The notes under the pieces were generated by a model. It was not told the origin of the DNA. It ran no database searches and was given only the letters and a program-made list of their open reading frames with translations. From Nonomuraea sp. SYSU D8015 (GTDB lineage Bacteria; Actinomycetota; Actinomycetes; Streptosporangiales; Streptosporangiaceae): a stretch of DNA of 64,000 nucleotides. The stretch lies in assembly GCF_008065375.1 (NCBI RefSeq), contig NZ_VJYI01000004.1, forward strand, positions 124,001 to 188,000. The letters run 5' to 3'. Both the position numbers and the translations under genes were made by a program. Shown one piece after another: positions 24,678 through 34,067 of the stretch (position 1 is its first letter; every line of letters begins with the position of its first letter).

Positions 24678-25477
24678 TTCGCCTCCTCGTGGACGCACGA
24701 CGATCGGTGCCCCACGCCGAGCGCGTCGATGCCGGGGACGACGCCGTGGCAGGCCGCCTCCCGGTGAGCACGGCGCGCCAGGAAACGGCAGGCGGGGGCG
24801 TAAGCGGACGGTCGGGAGGCGCGCTCGGTATCGGAAGGAAGGGGCCGGCCGGTCCGTCCAGCGTGGGCACAGCGTTGATCAAGGCTCGTGTGTACGGGTG
24901 CCGAGGCCGCTCCAGCACGTCGGCCGCCGGGCCCGCTTCGACGATCTGCCCGGCGTACATGACCGCCGCGACGTCGGCCACCTGCCGGATCACGGCCACG
25001 TCGTGGCTGACGAGGACGAGACCGACACCACGTTCCGCACGTGCCGTGTCGAGGAGCCGCAGGATCTCGGCCTGCAGGGTGACGTCCAGTGCGGTCGTCG
25101 GCTCATCGCCCAACAGCACGCCCGGGTCTGCGGCGAGGGGCAGCGCGATCGCAACCCGCTGCCGCATGCCGCTGCTCAGCTCGTGAGTGTAGGCGCGCGA
25201 GCGTAGGCCGGGATCGGGGACGCCGACGGCCGCCAGCAATTCGACGGCCTGCCTGCGGGCGGCGGCACGCGAGGCTCCCTGCCGACGGCGCACGACGTCG
25301 GCGATGCAGCAGCCCCATCGTGGCACGCAGCAAGAGCGACTTCCCGGACCGGGACTCGCCGACGATCCCCAGGCACTGCCCGGCGGCGACCGTGAATGAG
25401 ACGCCGTCGAGCACCGTCAGCGCCTTTCCACGCCGGTGCACGGTCACGTACAACTCGTCCACCTGGAGGAGCGTCAT
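24674..25477 (-). pseudogene. Broken oligopeptide-type ABC ATPase (DppD/OppD-like)
   Basis: The start at 25477 (MTLLQVDELYVTV) leads to an altered Walker A, GESRSGKSLLLRATMG, with Arg where Gly is usual. The Q-loop region is then missing and the frame changes near 25320. The middle part (AYTHELSSGMRQRVAIALPLA and the Walker B region VLLGDEPTTALDVTLQ) is well preserved. A further frame change near 24840 precedes a C-terminus that reads in another frame and stops at 24674, overlapping the next ATPase. Deletion plus frameshifts make it non-functional. Confidence 0.83.
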
Positions 25478-26193
25478 TCCGGCTCCTCCATCTCGTTCCA
25501 CCGATCGCCGAGGGCGGCGACGCTCGATCCGAGGATGACGATGACCAGCCCGGGGAAACGCCGCGAGCCACCAGTGGCTGCGCAGGAACACCTGTGCCTC
25601 GGACACCATGGCCCCGAGTTCGGGGGTGCCCGCCTCGACGCCCAGTCCGAAGAACGACAGGACCGCTATGCCCTGGAGGGCCATGCCCATGTCCGTGGCC
25701 AGGTAGACCAGCGACTGGCGCAGGGCGTTCGGCAGCACGTGCCTGACCAGTACCGCGGCGTGCGACAGGCCGAGCCGGTAACTGGCCGAGACGTAGTCCC
25801 GCTCGCGTACCCGGCGCACCTCGCTACGGATGATCCGTGCGTAGACGACCCATCCCGGCGCGCTGAACGCCACGAGCAGGGACGGTGTCCCCGGCCCGAG
25901 CACGAACACGAACGCGATCAGCAGGACGGGAGCCCAGCCGCGAGCACCATCAGCAGCAGATCGACGCGCAACGCGAACAGCAGCCGGGACAGCACATCCC
26001 GGCCGAGCGCGTCCGTGCCGAGCGGATGGTCGGCACTGGGCGGCCGGAGTTGGTCGAGCGTCTGCTGGGCCGGGTCGGCAGGGGCCAGCAGCGGTGCGAG
26101 GACCGCGGCGAGGATCATCAGCGACAGCAGCCCGGCGGCCGTCCAGCGAGTCCGGCCGAACCCGCGCGATGGAGTGACCGTGACCGCCGTCAT
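25474..26193 (-). pseudogene. Broken peptide-type ABC permease (DppC-like)
   Basis: The first part (MTAVTVTPSRGFGRTRWTAA, a membrane helix, then HPLGTDALGRDVLSRLLF) is a normal DppC N-terminus. The frame is lost near 25920, where part of the core also appears deleted. The permease signature region resumes in another frame (RIIRSEVRRVRERDYVSASY, then FFGLGVEAGTPELGAMVSEA). A last frame change near 25560 leads to GLVIVILGSSVAALGDRWNE and a stop overlapping the next gene. The overlaps with both neighbours show that it was once a normal operon member. Confidence 0.82.
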
Positions 26194-27134
26194 CGCCAGG
26201 TCGTCCTCGGGTCGAGCAGCGCGACGGCCAGGTCGGCGATCAGGTTGATGGCGATGATGGCCGTGCCGAAGATCAGCGTGAGTGCCTGGACGACCTGGAA
26301 GTCGCGCCGGCTCGCCGCGTTGATCATCTCTGCGCCCAGCCCGGCAGGCCGAAGGTCTGTTCGACGACGACCGCCCCGAACGACAGCGCGGCGGCCTGGA
26401 CAGCCAGCAACGTGACGGCCGGCGGAGCGCGTTGCGTAGCACATGCCGGCGGACGAGCGCCCACCCGGACAGTCCGAGGGACCGTGCGGTCGTAACGTGT
26501 TCGGCGGCGACCACTTGGCGCAGGCTCACGGCGCCGCTGCGTGTGAGGAGCGGCATCGCGGCCAGGCCGATCGTCAGCGACGGCAGCACCATCGAGCGGA
26601 GCCGCTCGCCGAAGCTCTCGCCGAAGCCGCCGACAGACAGCCACCCGGTTCGCAACGCCAGCAGCGAGGCCAGCATCAGGCCGATCCAGAAAGGCGGGCA
26701 GTTGACGAGGACCGTGAGTGATCGCTCACAAATCCTCGCGGCGGTCGATCCCGCCGGAGCGCCATGAGCAGCGCGGCGGGAGCCGCCAGCGCCGTGCTGA
26801 CGATGAGGCCGCCGGTCAGCAGCCACGCCGTCGCGCCCGCGCGGTCGCCGACGATGGCGGCGATGGGGATCCCGGTTCTGTTGGACCGGCCGAGGTCCCC
26901 GCTCGCGAGGTTCGTCACGTAGGTCGAGAACTGCATGAGGAGCGGCTGGTCGAGACCCAGGTCCCGGCGGACCTGGGCCACTTGCTCGGCGCTTGCCCGC
27001 GGCCCCGCGACGATGCGCGCCGGATCCCCGGGCATCAGCTGCTGGAGCAGGACGACGATGAGCAGAAGCACGGCCAGTACCGGGACGACCTGGATCAGCC
27101 TGGTGGCCATGAAGCGCAACCGTCCGGAGGACAT
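26190..27134 (-). pseudogene. Broken peptide-type ABC permease (DppB-like)
   Basis: The N-terminus is intact (MATRLIQVVPVLAVLLLIVV; MPGDPARIVAGPRAS; GDLGRSNRTGIPI). The frame then breaks near 26750, resumes with PPFWIGLMLASLLALRTGWL and VAAEHVTTARSLGLSGWALV, breaks again near 26420 and 26330, and ends DFQVVQALTLIFGTAIIAIN...DPRTTWR in a third frame. At least three frameshifts are needed to read it through. The stop overlaps the DppC start (ATGA), as in an intact operon. Confidence 0.82.
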
Positions 27135-27155
27135 GGTCAGCCGGTCCGTAACAGG

Positions 27156-27971
27156 TCAGCGGGATAGAACAGGAAGGGCGTAGTCGGCGCCCTTCGCCTG
27201 CCGGTCGACGAGCACCTGGACTTCCAATTTCTGCAGGTCGACGTCGATGCCGATGGCTCGCAGCCGAGCGGCCGCGGTCTCGCCGGCCCGGGTTGAGAAC
27301 GGCGTCGTCGCGTCGACGACCAGCTCCACCTTCGTCCCAGGCCTAGGACAACTGTGCCAGCTCGGCTTTCGCCTGCTCGATCCCGTCTCGTACGTGCAGC
27401 CGCATCCGACCGACCCCTGGACCCGCGGTGGCAGGCCACTGGTCGCCGGTACGGCCAGCCCGCCGAACACCGCCTGGGCGTACTGACCGCGATCGATGGC
27501 GAGGCTCATTGCACGCCGGAAGTGGATGTCGTTCCCCGGTTGTCTGGTGGCGTTGACGAAGATGCCGTGAATCGTCGCCGACGGGTGGACGAGCACCCGT
27601 TCGTTCTCCGGTATCTGGCCGGCCAGGCTGAGCGGGACGGCTTCGATGGCGTCGGCCTGACGACTCTGGTAACGGAGCATCTGCTGGTTGGGATCGCTCA
27701 CCACGTCGTGGATGAGGCGGTCCAGATAGGGCCGCTCTGGATCGTGATAGTGGGGGTTGCGTTCGAGCACGAGCCGCTGTCCCGGCTGGTAGGAGCCCAC
27801 GACGAACGGCCCGGCGCCGATCGGCTTGGCGAAGAAGTCCTTGCGGCTCATCCCGCCGAAGTTCGCGGGCACGATGACGGACGAACCGTTGCTCAGCCAG
27901 GTGAGCGTGAAGGTGCTGGCCCTTTTCATCTTGATGACCAGCGTCCGCTCGTCCGGGGTGGCCGTCCTCAT
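27156..27971 (-). pseudogene. Truncated family 5 solute-binding protein
   Basis: Only the C-terminal half of a peptide/nickel-type binding protein remains. It starts abruptly at RTATPDERTLVIKMKRAS, within the first lobe, and continues through GAGPFVVGSYQPGQRLVLER and DIHFRRAMSLAIDRGQYAQA. There is no signal peptide; the 5' part was lost where the gene abuts the aldehyde dehydrogenase stop. A frameshift near 27350 is shown by the neighbouring frame reading EQAKAELAQL. With the four genes after it, it completes a decayed ABC operon. Confidence 0.8.
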
Positions 27972-29416
27972 CGGCGCAAGCTGGCCATGACGTGCTTGAC
28001 GTGCGTGTAGTCCTCGAGGGCGTAAGCCGACAAGTCCTTGCCGTAACCCGATTGCTTGTAGCCGCCGTGCGGCATCTCGGATGCCAGCGGGACGTGGTCG
28101 TTGATCCAGACGCAGCCGAACCGTAGCTCCTTCGACATGCGCAGGGCGCGGCCGACGTCGCGGGTCCAGATCGACGACGCCAGGCCGTACGGGGTGCCGT
28201 TGGCCAGCGCGACGGCCTCCTCCTCGGTGCCGAAGCGCTGGACGGTGATGACAGGTCCGAAGATCTCCCGCTGGACCAGCTCGTCGTCCTGGCGAAGCCC
28301 GGCGACCACCGTGGGCTCGTAGAAGAAGCCGGGCCGGTCGGCGGCACGGCCGCCGGTGACGAGCTGGGCATGCGCGGGACGGCGGTCGAGGAAGCCTTCG
28401 ACCCGCTCGCGCTGGTGCGGACTGTTGAGGGGGCCGAGCGTCGTGCCGGGGTCGCGGGTGTCGCCCAGCACCAGCTTGCCGGCTTTGTCCGCCAACCCGG
28501 CCACGACGTCGTCATATAGGCGCTCGGACGTGAGCACGCGGGCCGCCGCCGTGCAGTCCTGGCCGGCGTTGTAGTAGCCGGCTCCGGCGATCACCTCCAG
28601 TGCCGTCTCCAGGTCGGTGTCGTCGAAGACCACAACGGGGGCCTTGCCGCCGAGCTCCAGATGGACGCGCTTGAGCGTGCGGGCCGCGTGCTCGGCCACC
28701 CACCTGCCCGTCTCCACGGATCCGGTCAGCGAGACCAGCTCGACGTCCGGGTGCTCAACCAGTGCGGCGCCGGGCTCGTTCCCGCCGACGACGACGTTGA
28801 GCACGCCTGGCGGAAGGATGTCCGCGGCCAGCTCCGCGAGCCGCACGGTCGTCACCGGAGTCGTGGGCGCGGGCTTGAGCACGGTCGTGCACCCGGCTGC
28901 GAGTGCCGGGCCGAGCTTCCACACCGCCATCATCATCGGGTAGTTCCACGGGGTGATCTGCCCGACCACGCCCACCGGCTCGCGGCGGATCATCGAGGTG
29001 TAGCCGGCCACGTATTCCCCTGCCGCCTTGCCCTCCAGGCAGCGGGCCGCGCCGGCGAAGAAGCGCAGGTTGTCGGCCATGGTGCCGATCTCATCATTCT
29101 TCACCACGTGCAGTGGCTTGCCGGCGTTGGCCGACTCCAGCTCGGCCAGCTCGGTCCCATGCTCCTCGATCGCGTCCGCCAGCCGCAGCAGCGCGAGCGC
29201 CCGCTCTCCCGGAGTCGTCGCGGACCAGCGGGGGAAGGCCGCCTTGGCGGCGGCCACCGCGAACTCGACGTCCTCGGGACCTGATCGTGGGGCGCTGGCG
29301 ATGGTTTCACCGGTCGCCGGATTCAGTACGGGCGATGATCGCCGCTCGATCGAATCGGTGAGCTCGCCGTCGATGAAGTTCCGCAGCACGCGGATGTCAG
29401 GCATGTCTGTCTCCAT
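27968..29416 (-). CDS. Aldehyde dehydrogenase (aminobutyraldehyde/betaine-aldehyde type)
   Basis: The 482-residue ALDH has ITPWNYPMMMAVWKLGPALA (about 150-170), the base Glu in HLELGGKAPV and the catalytic Cys in YNAGQDCTAAARV (about 290). The sequence LPPGVLNVVVGG and the C-terminal pattern KQSGYGKDLSAYALEDYTHVK (21 residues, split) place it near gamma-aminobutyraldehyde dehydrogenases (PatD/PuuC-like), which oxidise amino-aldehydes. It would suit the aldehyde released by the phospho-lyase fusion at 38573. It follows the ligase gene by one base and is the last intact gene of the operon. Confidence 0.88.
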   Translation of the reverse strand: METDMPDIRVLRNFIDGELTDSIERRSSPVLNPATGETIASAPRSGPEDVEFAVAAAKAAFPRWSATTPGERALALLRLADAIEEHGTELAELESANAGKPLHVVKNDEIGTMADNLRFFAGAARCLEGKAAGEYVAGYTSMIRREPVGVVGQITPWNYPMMMAVWKLGPALAAGCTTVLKPAPTTPVTTVRLAELAADILPPGVLNVVVGGNEPGAALVEHPDVELVSLTGSVETGRWVAEHAARTLKRVHLELGGKAPVVVFDDTDLETALEVIAGAGYYNAGQDCTAAARVLTSERLYDDVVAGLADKAGKLVLGDTRDPGTTLGPLNSPHQRERVEGFLDRRPAHAQLVTGGRAADRPGFFYEPTVVAGLRQDDELVQREIFGPVITVQRFGTEEEAVALANGTPYGLASSIWTRDVGRALRMSKELRFGCVWINDHVPLASEMPHGGYKQSGYGKDLSAYALEDYTHVKHVMASLRR

Positions 29417-29417
29417 G

Positions 29418-30926
29418 TCAGGATGCGGCCAGAAGGCGCAGCTTCACCTTGTCGACCTTGCCGACGGCCAGCTTGGGCAGCTCGTCTTCCAGCCGGAACA
29501 CCTTCGGAACCTTGTAGTTGGCCAGGCGGGTCTGGGCGTGCTCGCGCAGCTCCGCCTCCGTCACCGGCGCGCTCGGCACCACGAACGCGTGGCCCACCTC
29601 GCCCCACCGCTCGTCCGGCACCCCGACCACGGCCGCGAGCGCCACTGCCGGGTGGGCCTCGAGCGCGACCTCGATCTCGCGGGGATAGACGTTGTAGCCG
29701 CCGGACTTGAACATCTCCTTGAGCCGGCCGACGAGGCGGATGTGACCGCCTTGCTCCTCCACCGCCAGGTCGCCGGTGTGGAGCCAGCCGTCTGCGTCGA
29801 TGGCCGCTCGGGTCGCCTCCGGGTTGCGGAAGTAGCCGCGGGTGATGAAGTCGCCCCGGATCAGCAGCTCACCGGCTTTCCCCGAGGCGCTGTCCGGCGC
29901 GCGCAGCGTCACCTCGTAATGCGGGTCCACCCGGCCCACGCTCCACGACAGCACCTCCAGGGAGTCGCCGGGATCTGTGTAGGTGACCGAGCCGGTCGAC
30001 TCAGTGAGGCTGTAGCTGGTGGCAAGCCGGGCGCCCGTGCGCGACAAGGCCTCCAGCAAGCTCTGGGGTGCCGCCGCTCCACCCCAGAGGATGTACTCCA
30101 AGGAGCCGAGGTCGCACTCTCGCCACTCCGGCGTGGCGGCCATCGCCAGGAGCTGCGTGGGGATGCAGTAGAGGTGGGTCAAGCGTTCGCGTTCCACCGT
30201 GCGGAGAGCCTCCGCCGGGTCGAAGCGGGGCATGTAGACCACCGTGCCGCCCGCCACCAGGATCGACGTGCTGATGTCGCCGAGCCCGCCGATGTGGTTG
30301 AGCGGCAGGTCGCACAGCTTGCGGGGCGCGTCGCCGTACCAGCGGCCGGACTGCACCACCCCGCAGTGCGCCAGTCCCCAGTGGGGGACGAGCGCACCCT
30401 TCGGCTTGCCCGTGCTGCCCGACGTGTAGATCATCGCGGCTGGATCCAGCGGTTCCACCTGCCGCCGGGCGGCCAGGAGGCGATCGTCGGGCTCCGCCTG
30501 GAGGAATTCCTCGTAGGAGGACGACTGATAGGTCACCACGCGTGTCTTCCGGCCTGACGACAGCCTGCGCAGCGTGGGGTCGTCGGGGCCGAGCATGCCG
30601 AACAGCAGGGCCGGCTCGCTGTCGGCGACCACGTGGGCCAGCTCTGCGGTGGTGTACTTCGGATTCAGGCCCACCCAAATGGCGCCGATGCTCGCCGTCG
30701 CCAAGAAGACCACGAAGCTTTCGGGTTGCGGGTGGCCGAGCAGCGCTACCCGGTCGCCACGCCTGACGCCTGCCGCCAGCAGCGCCGCAGCGCAGCGGTC
30801 GACGTCGTGGCGCAGGCGCTCATACGTCCAGCGTCCGGTCTCGCCGACCAGCGCCTCCCTGGCCGGACGGTGTGCGGCCCAATGCTCGACATAATCGGTG
30901 ATGCGCGGCAACCGGGGAATGCTCAT
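29418..30926 (-). CDS. AMP-dependent acyl-CoA synthetase/ligase
   Basis: The 502-residue adenylate-forming enzyme has the P-loop-like motif MIYTSGSTGKPKGALV (about 190-205), the aromatic/acid-binding LPLNHIGGLGD, the TSYSLTESTG motif, DGWLHTGDLAV and the hinge GRLKEMFKSGGYNVYPREIE, with a C-terminal catalytic Lys in LPKLAVGKVDKVKL. It activates a carboxylic acid as its CoA thioester. Medium-chain, crotonobetaine-type and aryl ligases share this layout, and the substrate cannot be fixed. It overlaps the amidohydrolase by 4 bases in the TetR-regulated operon. Confidence 0.88.
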   Translation of the reverse strand: MSIPRLPRITDYVEHWAAHRPAREALVGETGRWTYERLRHDVDRCAAALLAAGVRRGDRVALLGHPQPESFVVFLATASIGAIWVGLNPKYTTAELAHVVADSEPALLFGMLGPDDPTLRRLSSGRKTRVVTYQSSSYEEFLQAEPDDRLLAARRQVEPLDPAAMIYTSGSTGKPKGALVPHWGLAHCGVVQSGRWYGDAPRKLCDLPLNHIGGLGDISTSILVAGGTVVYMPRFDPAEALRTVERERLTHLYCIPTQLLAMAATPEWRECDLGSLEYILWGGAAAPQSLLEALSRTGARLATSYSLTESTGSVTYTDPGDSLEVLSWSVGRVDPHYEVTLRAPDSASGKAGELLIRGDFITRGYFRNPEATRAAIDADGWLHTGDLAVEEQGGHIRLVGRLKEMFKSGGYNVYPREIEVALEAHPAVALAAVVGVPDERWGEVGHAFVVPSAPVTEAELREHAQTRLANYKVPKVFRLEDELPKLAVGKVDKVKLRLLAAS

Positions 30927-31804
30927 ACCAGCACCGCTTCGTCACGGGCCGACAACAACCGGCTGGCGTTTCCGTGCAGCAGCGCGTCCAGCGTTTCTGC
31001 GCGCAGTCCGAGGCGGTGCCACTCCTCCAGTGCCCGCTGGTGCGGGAAGACCGGCCAATCGGTGGCGAACAAGACCTGGTGGCGCAGCAGCCGATCCATG
31101 AAACGCAGCATCATCTCCCAGCCTGAGCCCGGCACGCCGAGATACTTGGGGGCCAGGCCGCCGAAGTCGATCAGCACATTGGGGTGCCGCCGTGCCACCG
31201 CGACGATCTCCGGCACCCACGGCCAGGCCGCATGACAGGCAATGAGGGTGGCCTCAGGGAAGTCGCAGGCGACCTGGTCCAGCCGGACGGGGCGTTCGGC
31301 CTCGATGGGATGGCGCCGCGAGTAGTTGACGCCGGTGTGGATTCCGACGGCCAGGCCCAGCTCGGTGGCCTTGGCGTACACGGGATAGAGCAGGCGGTCG
31401 TCGATCGCGAGACCGAAGAACGACGGTTGCACGTTGATTCCCTTGAGCCCCAGCGCGGCCACCCGCTCGACCTGGCGCACCGCCCGCATGACGGACAAGG
31501 GTTCCAGCGTCACCGTCCCGAAGCCGGAGAACCGCTCCGGCCGGAGCCGGACCTGCTCGGCGACCTCCTCGTTGAGTGCGTCGGCGTAGTCGCCGTGTTC
31601 GTACTCGGCGTGCAGCACGGCGTGCCCGACGCCGGCCTCGTCCATTTCGGCCAGCAGCTCGTTCATGTCCTTGTGCCAGCCGTTGCCGATGTCGAGAACC
31701 GCTTCGTACTGCGTGTAGACCTCGCCCGCTGCGGAGATCGGGGGGCGGACGGCGCTGGGCACTCGCACGCGGAAGTCGATGATCGTCGAAACTGCCGAAT
31801 TCAT
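30923..31804 (-). CDS. Amidohydrolase 2-family metal-dependent hydrolase
   Basis: This 293-residue TIM-barrel protein is of the amidohydrolase_2 type (ACMSD, OHCU decarboxylase or 4-sulfomuconolactone hydrolase relatives). Likely metal and catalytic residues are His in GLAVGIHTGVN and ATLIACHAAWPWV and Asp in VLFATDWPVFPHQRAL. ATG 31804 has GGAGGAA six bases upstream and begins MNSAVSTIIDFRVRV; a longer open frame upstream is not supported. Such enzymes hydrolyse or decarboxylate cyclic or aromatic acids. It lies between an amidase and an acyl-CoA ligase, suggesting successive steps on one substrate. Confidence 0.85.
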   Translation of the reverse strand: MNSAVSTIIDFRVRVPSAVRPPISAAGEVYTQYEAVLDIGNGWHKDMNELLAEMDEAGVGHAVLHAEYEHGDYADALNEEVAEQVRLRPERFSGFGTVTLEPLSVMRAVRQVERVAALGLKGINVQPSFFGLAIDDRLLYPVYAKATELGLAVGIHTGVNYSRRHPIEAERPVRLDQVACDFPEATLIACHAAWPWVPEIVAVARRHPNVLIDFGGLAPKYLGVPGSGWEMMLRFMDRLLRHQVLFATDWPVFPHQRALEEWHRLGLRAETLDALLHGNASRLLSARDEAVLV

Positions 31805-31833
31805 GGAATGTTCCTCCGGGTGAGGGGTGTCGG

Positions 31834-33267
31834 TCACAGCGGGAGACCGGTCGGCTTGCGGTGCCGCCAGGGGTGGGCGCGTTCGAGCTGTCCCGCCAGG
31901 GCGAGGACCGTGCCGTCCTGCCATCTGCCGCCGATGAGCTGGATGCCCAGCGGCAGGCGGCCGGGCTGCTCGACGAGCGGGATGGAGATCGCGGGCAGGC
32001 CCAGCATGTTGGCCAGGACGGTGAGCGAGGCGGTCTCCTCCGCCCGGCGCAGCGGCAGCCACGGGTCCGCGTCCTGTCCCTCCCAGAGGGATCCCACGCG
32101 GGGCGCGAGAACGGGATTCGTGGGGGTGAGCAGGACGTCCACGGCGTCCCACGCCTGGTACATCTCTGCCGATCGAAGCTGGAGGTCGAGAACGGCGGTC
32201 ACGTACGTCAGCGCGTCGGTCTCGCGGGCGGCCTGGCGGAGCGTCCGGTTGAGCGGCTCCACGGCGGACTCGTCCACCACCGCGCAGTCGGCCGAGCCGG
32301 TGGCGTACAGGATGTCGAACCGGGCGGTGAACCACTCGGGATCGAGGCCGGGAACGTCCTGCTCGACCACCTCATGCCCGAGGTCGGCGAGGAGGTCGGC
32401 GGCACGGCGGGCCAAGGCGACGGCGGCCGGGTGCACGTGCGCGGGGAACGCCGGCTGAAGGTTGAGTCCGACGCGCAGCCGCCCGGGGTCGCGCTCGGCC
32501 CGCTGCCGGAACGGCATGTCAGGCCGGGGTGGGGCGTACCAGGTGGGCCGGGGCGCGACGGCGAAGATGTCCAGGATCGCCGCGGTGTCGAGCACGGTGC
32601 GGGTGAGGACCCCCTCGGTCGCGAAGCCCTCCATGTAGTGGGCATCGGAGGGGACGAGGCCGCGGCTTGGCTTCATGCCCACCAGCCCGCAGTAGCTGGC
32701 GGGCTCCCGGATGGAGCCGGCTCCGTCCGAGGCGTGCCCGACCGGCAGCAGGCCCGCGGCCACGGCCGCCGCCGACCCACCGCTGGATCCCCCCGGGCTG
32801 TGCTCCAGGCTCCAGGGGTTGCGGGTGGCGCCGTGGCGCGCCGACTCGGTGACCGAGACGGTGCCGAACTCAGGAGAGGTCGTCGCGCCCAGGAACACGA
32901 AGCCCGCCTCGCGCAGGGCCCGCACCGCCGGGGCGTCACTCTTCATGACGTCGTGGCCGACGCCGTTGGAGGCGCTGCACAGTGGCCAGCCGCGTACCGG
33001 GTGCAGGTCCTTGATCGCGATCGGGACGCCGAGGAAGGGCGGCAGTCTCCCGCCCTGCCGTACCCGTACGTCAGCGGCGTCGGCGGCCTCGCGGGCCTCC
33101 TCGGGGGCCACGTGGCAGAACGCGTTCAACGCGGGGTTGATCGCGGCGATGCGCGCCAGATAGCCCTCTACGATCTCTCGCGAACTGGCCTCGCCGCTCG
33201 CGATGTGCCCGGCCAGCTCGGTGGCAGTAGGCCAGCCTTCGGAGCCGGTGCCGATGGGGTCCGTCAT
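31834..33267 (-). CDS. Amidase-signature family amidase
   Basis: The 477-residue amidase has the catalytic Lys in GVPIAIKDLHPVRG, the Gly/Ser-rich region HSPGGSSGGSAAAVAAG and the nucleophile strand GHASDGAGSIREPASYCG, completing the Ser-cisSer-Lys triad. It would hydrolyse an amide imported by the ABC transporter encoded upstream. Its start overlaps the stop of the ATPase (ATGA), so it is part of the transporter operon. Only distant similarity to the iacH product is visible, limited to the signature region. Confidence 0.9.
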   Translation of the reverse strand: MTDPIGTGSEGWPTATELAGHIASGEASSREIVEGYLARIAAINPALNAFCHVAPEEAREAADAADVRVRQGGRLPPFLGVPIAIKDLHPVRGWPLCSASNGVGHDVMKSDAPAVRALREAGFVFLGATTSPEFGTVSVTESARHGATRNPWSLEHSPGGSSGGSAAAVAAGLLPVGHASDGAGSIREPASYCGLVGMKPSRGLVPSDAHYMEGFATEGVLTRTVLDTAAILDIFAVAPRPTWYAPPRPDMPFRQRAERDPGRLRVGLNLQPAFPAHVHPAAVALARRAADLLADLGHEVVEQDVPGLDPEWFTARFDILYATGSADCAVVDESAVEPLNRTLRQAARETDALTYVTAVLDLQLRSAEMYQAWDAVDVLLTPTNPVLAPRVGSLWEGQDADPWLPLRRAEETASLTVLANMLGLPAISIPLVEQPGRLPLGIQLIGGRWQDGTVLALAGQLERAHPWRHRKPTGLPL

Positions 33268-34067
33268 CGTGTCTCCTTGCTGATAGTCCGGCGGGCGGGG
33301 CGCCAGCCGGGGCCTGGGACGCTTGCGCGCAGCAGGCGCGTGTACGGATGCCGCGGCTCGTCGAGTACCTGGGCGGCGGGGCCGCGTTCCACGATCGAGC
33401 CGTGCCGCATGACGACGACGTCGTCGGCGACCTGGCGGACGACGGCGAGGTCGTGGCTGATGAACAGGTACGCGATCCCTGTGCGCTCGCGCACGTCCGC
33501 CAGCACATTGAGCACCTGGGCCTGGATCGACACGTCGAGCGGGGCTACGGACTCGTCGAGGATGAGGATCCGCGGCTCGGCGGCCAGCGCCCTGGCGATG
33601 GCGACCCGCTGGCGCTGCCCACCGGACAGCCGGGCAGGCAGGGCGGCCAGCTGACGTTCGTCGAGACCCACCAGCTCGGCGAGCTCGGCCACCCTGCGCC
33701 GCCGCTTGGCCTGGTCGAGGGGCGTGTGCAGGCGCAGCACCTCGTCGATGGCAGCGGCCGGACTCTGCCGGGGATCGAGGCTGGAGTAGGGATCCTGGAA
33801 GACGATCTGAACCTCGCCGCCGCGCCTGCGCCGCTCCCGCGCCGAGCGGGGCAGCTCCGAGCGGTCGTGCCCGCAGGCGGTGATACGGCCCGAGGTGGGC
33901 CGTTCCAGGCCGACGATCATGCGGGCCACGGTGGTCTTGCCGGAACCGGACTCGCCGACAACGGCCAGCGCGCCCCCGGGGCGCAGGGAGAAGCTCACGT
34001 CCGCCACGGCGACGGACTCGCCGAAGGTCTTACGCAGCCCTTCCACTTGGAGAATCGCCTCAGTCAC
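33264..34067 (-). CDS. Peptide-type ABC transporter ATP-binding protein (DppF-like)
   Basis: The 267-residue ATPase has Walker A GESGSGKTTVARMIVG, Q-loop FQDPYSSLDPRQ, signature LSGGQRQRVAIARALA and Walker B ILILDESVAPLDVSIQ. It ends soon after the HPYTRLLRASVP motif, lacking the Cys-rich tail often seen in OppF. GTG 34067 is chosen because it overlaps the DppD stop and starts the conserved N-terminus; the open frame continuing upstream lies in another gene. It is the intact counterpart of the broken gene at 23855-24677. Confidence 0.9.
   Translation of the reverse strand: MTEAILQVEGLRKTFGESVAVADVSFSLRPGGALAVVGESGSGKTTVARMIVGLERPTSGRITACGHDRSELPRSARERRRRGGEVQIVFQDPYSSLDPRQSPAAAIDEVLRLHTPLDQAKRRRRVAELAELVGLDERQLAALPARLSGGQRQRVAIARALAAEPRILILDESVAPLDVSIQAQVLNVLADVRERTGIAYLFISHDLAVVRQVADDVVVMRHGSIVERGPAAQVLDEPRHPYTRLLRASVPGPGWRPARRTISKETR

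Noticed and set aside
23855..27971. Frame breaks as pure sequencing error in an intact operon
   Set aside because: Some shifts could be errors, but the missing Walker B and Q-loop segments and the lost 5' half of the binding protein cannot be.
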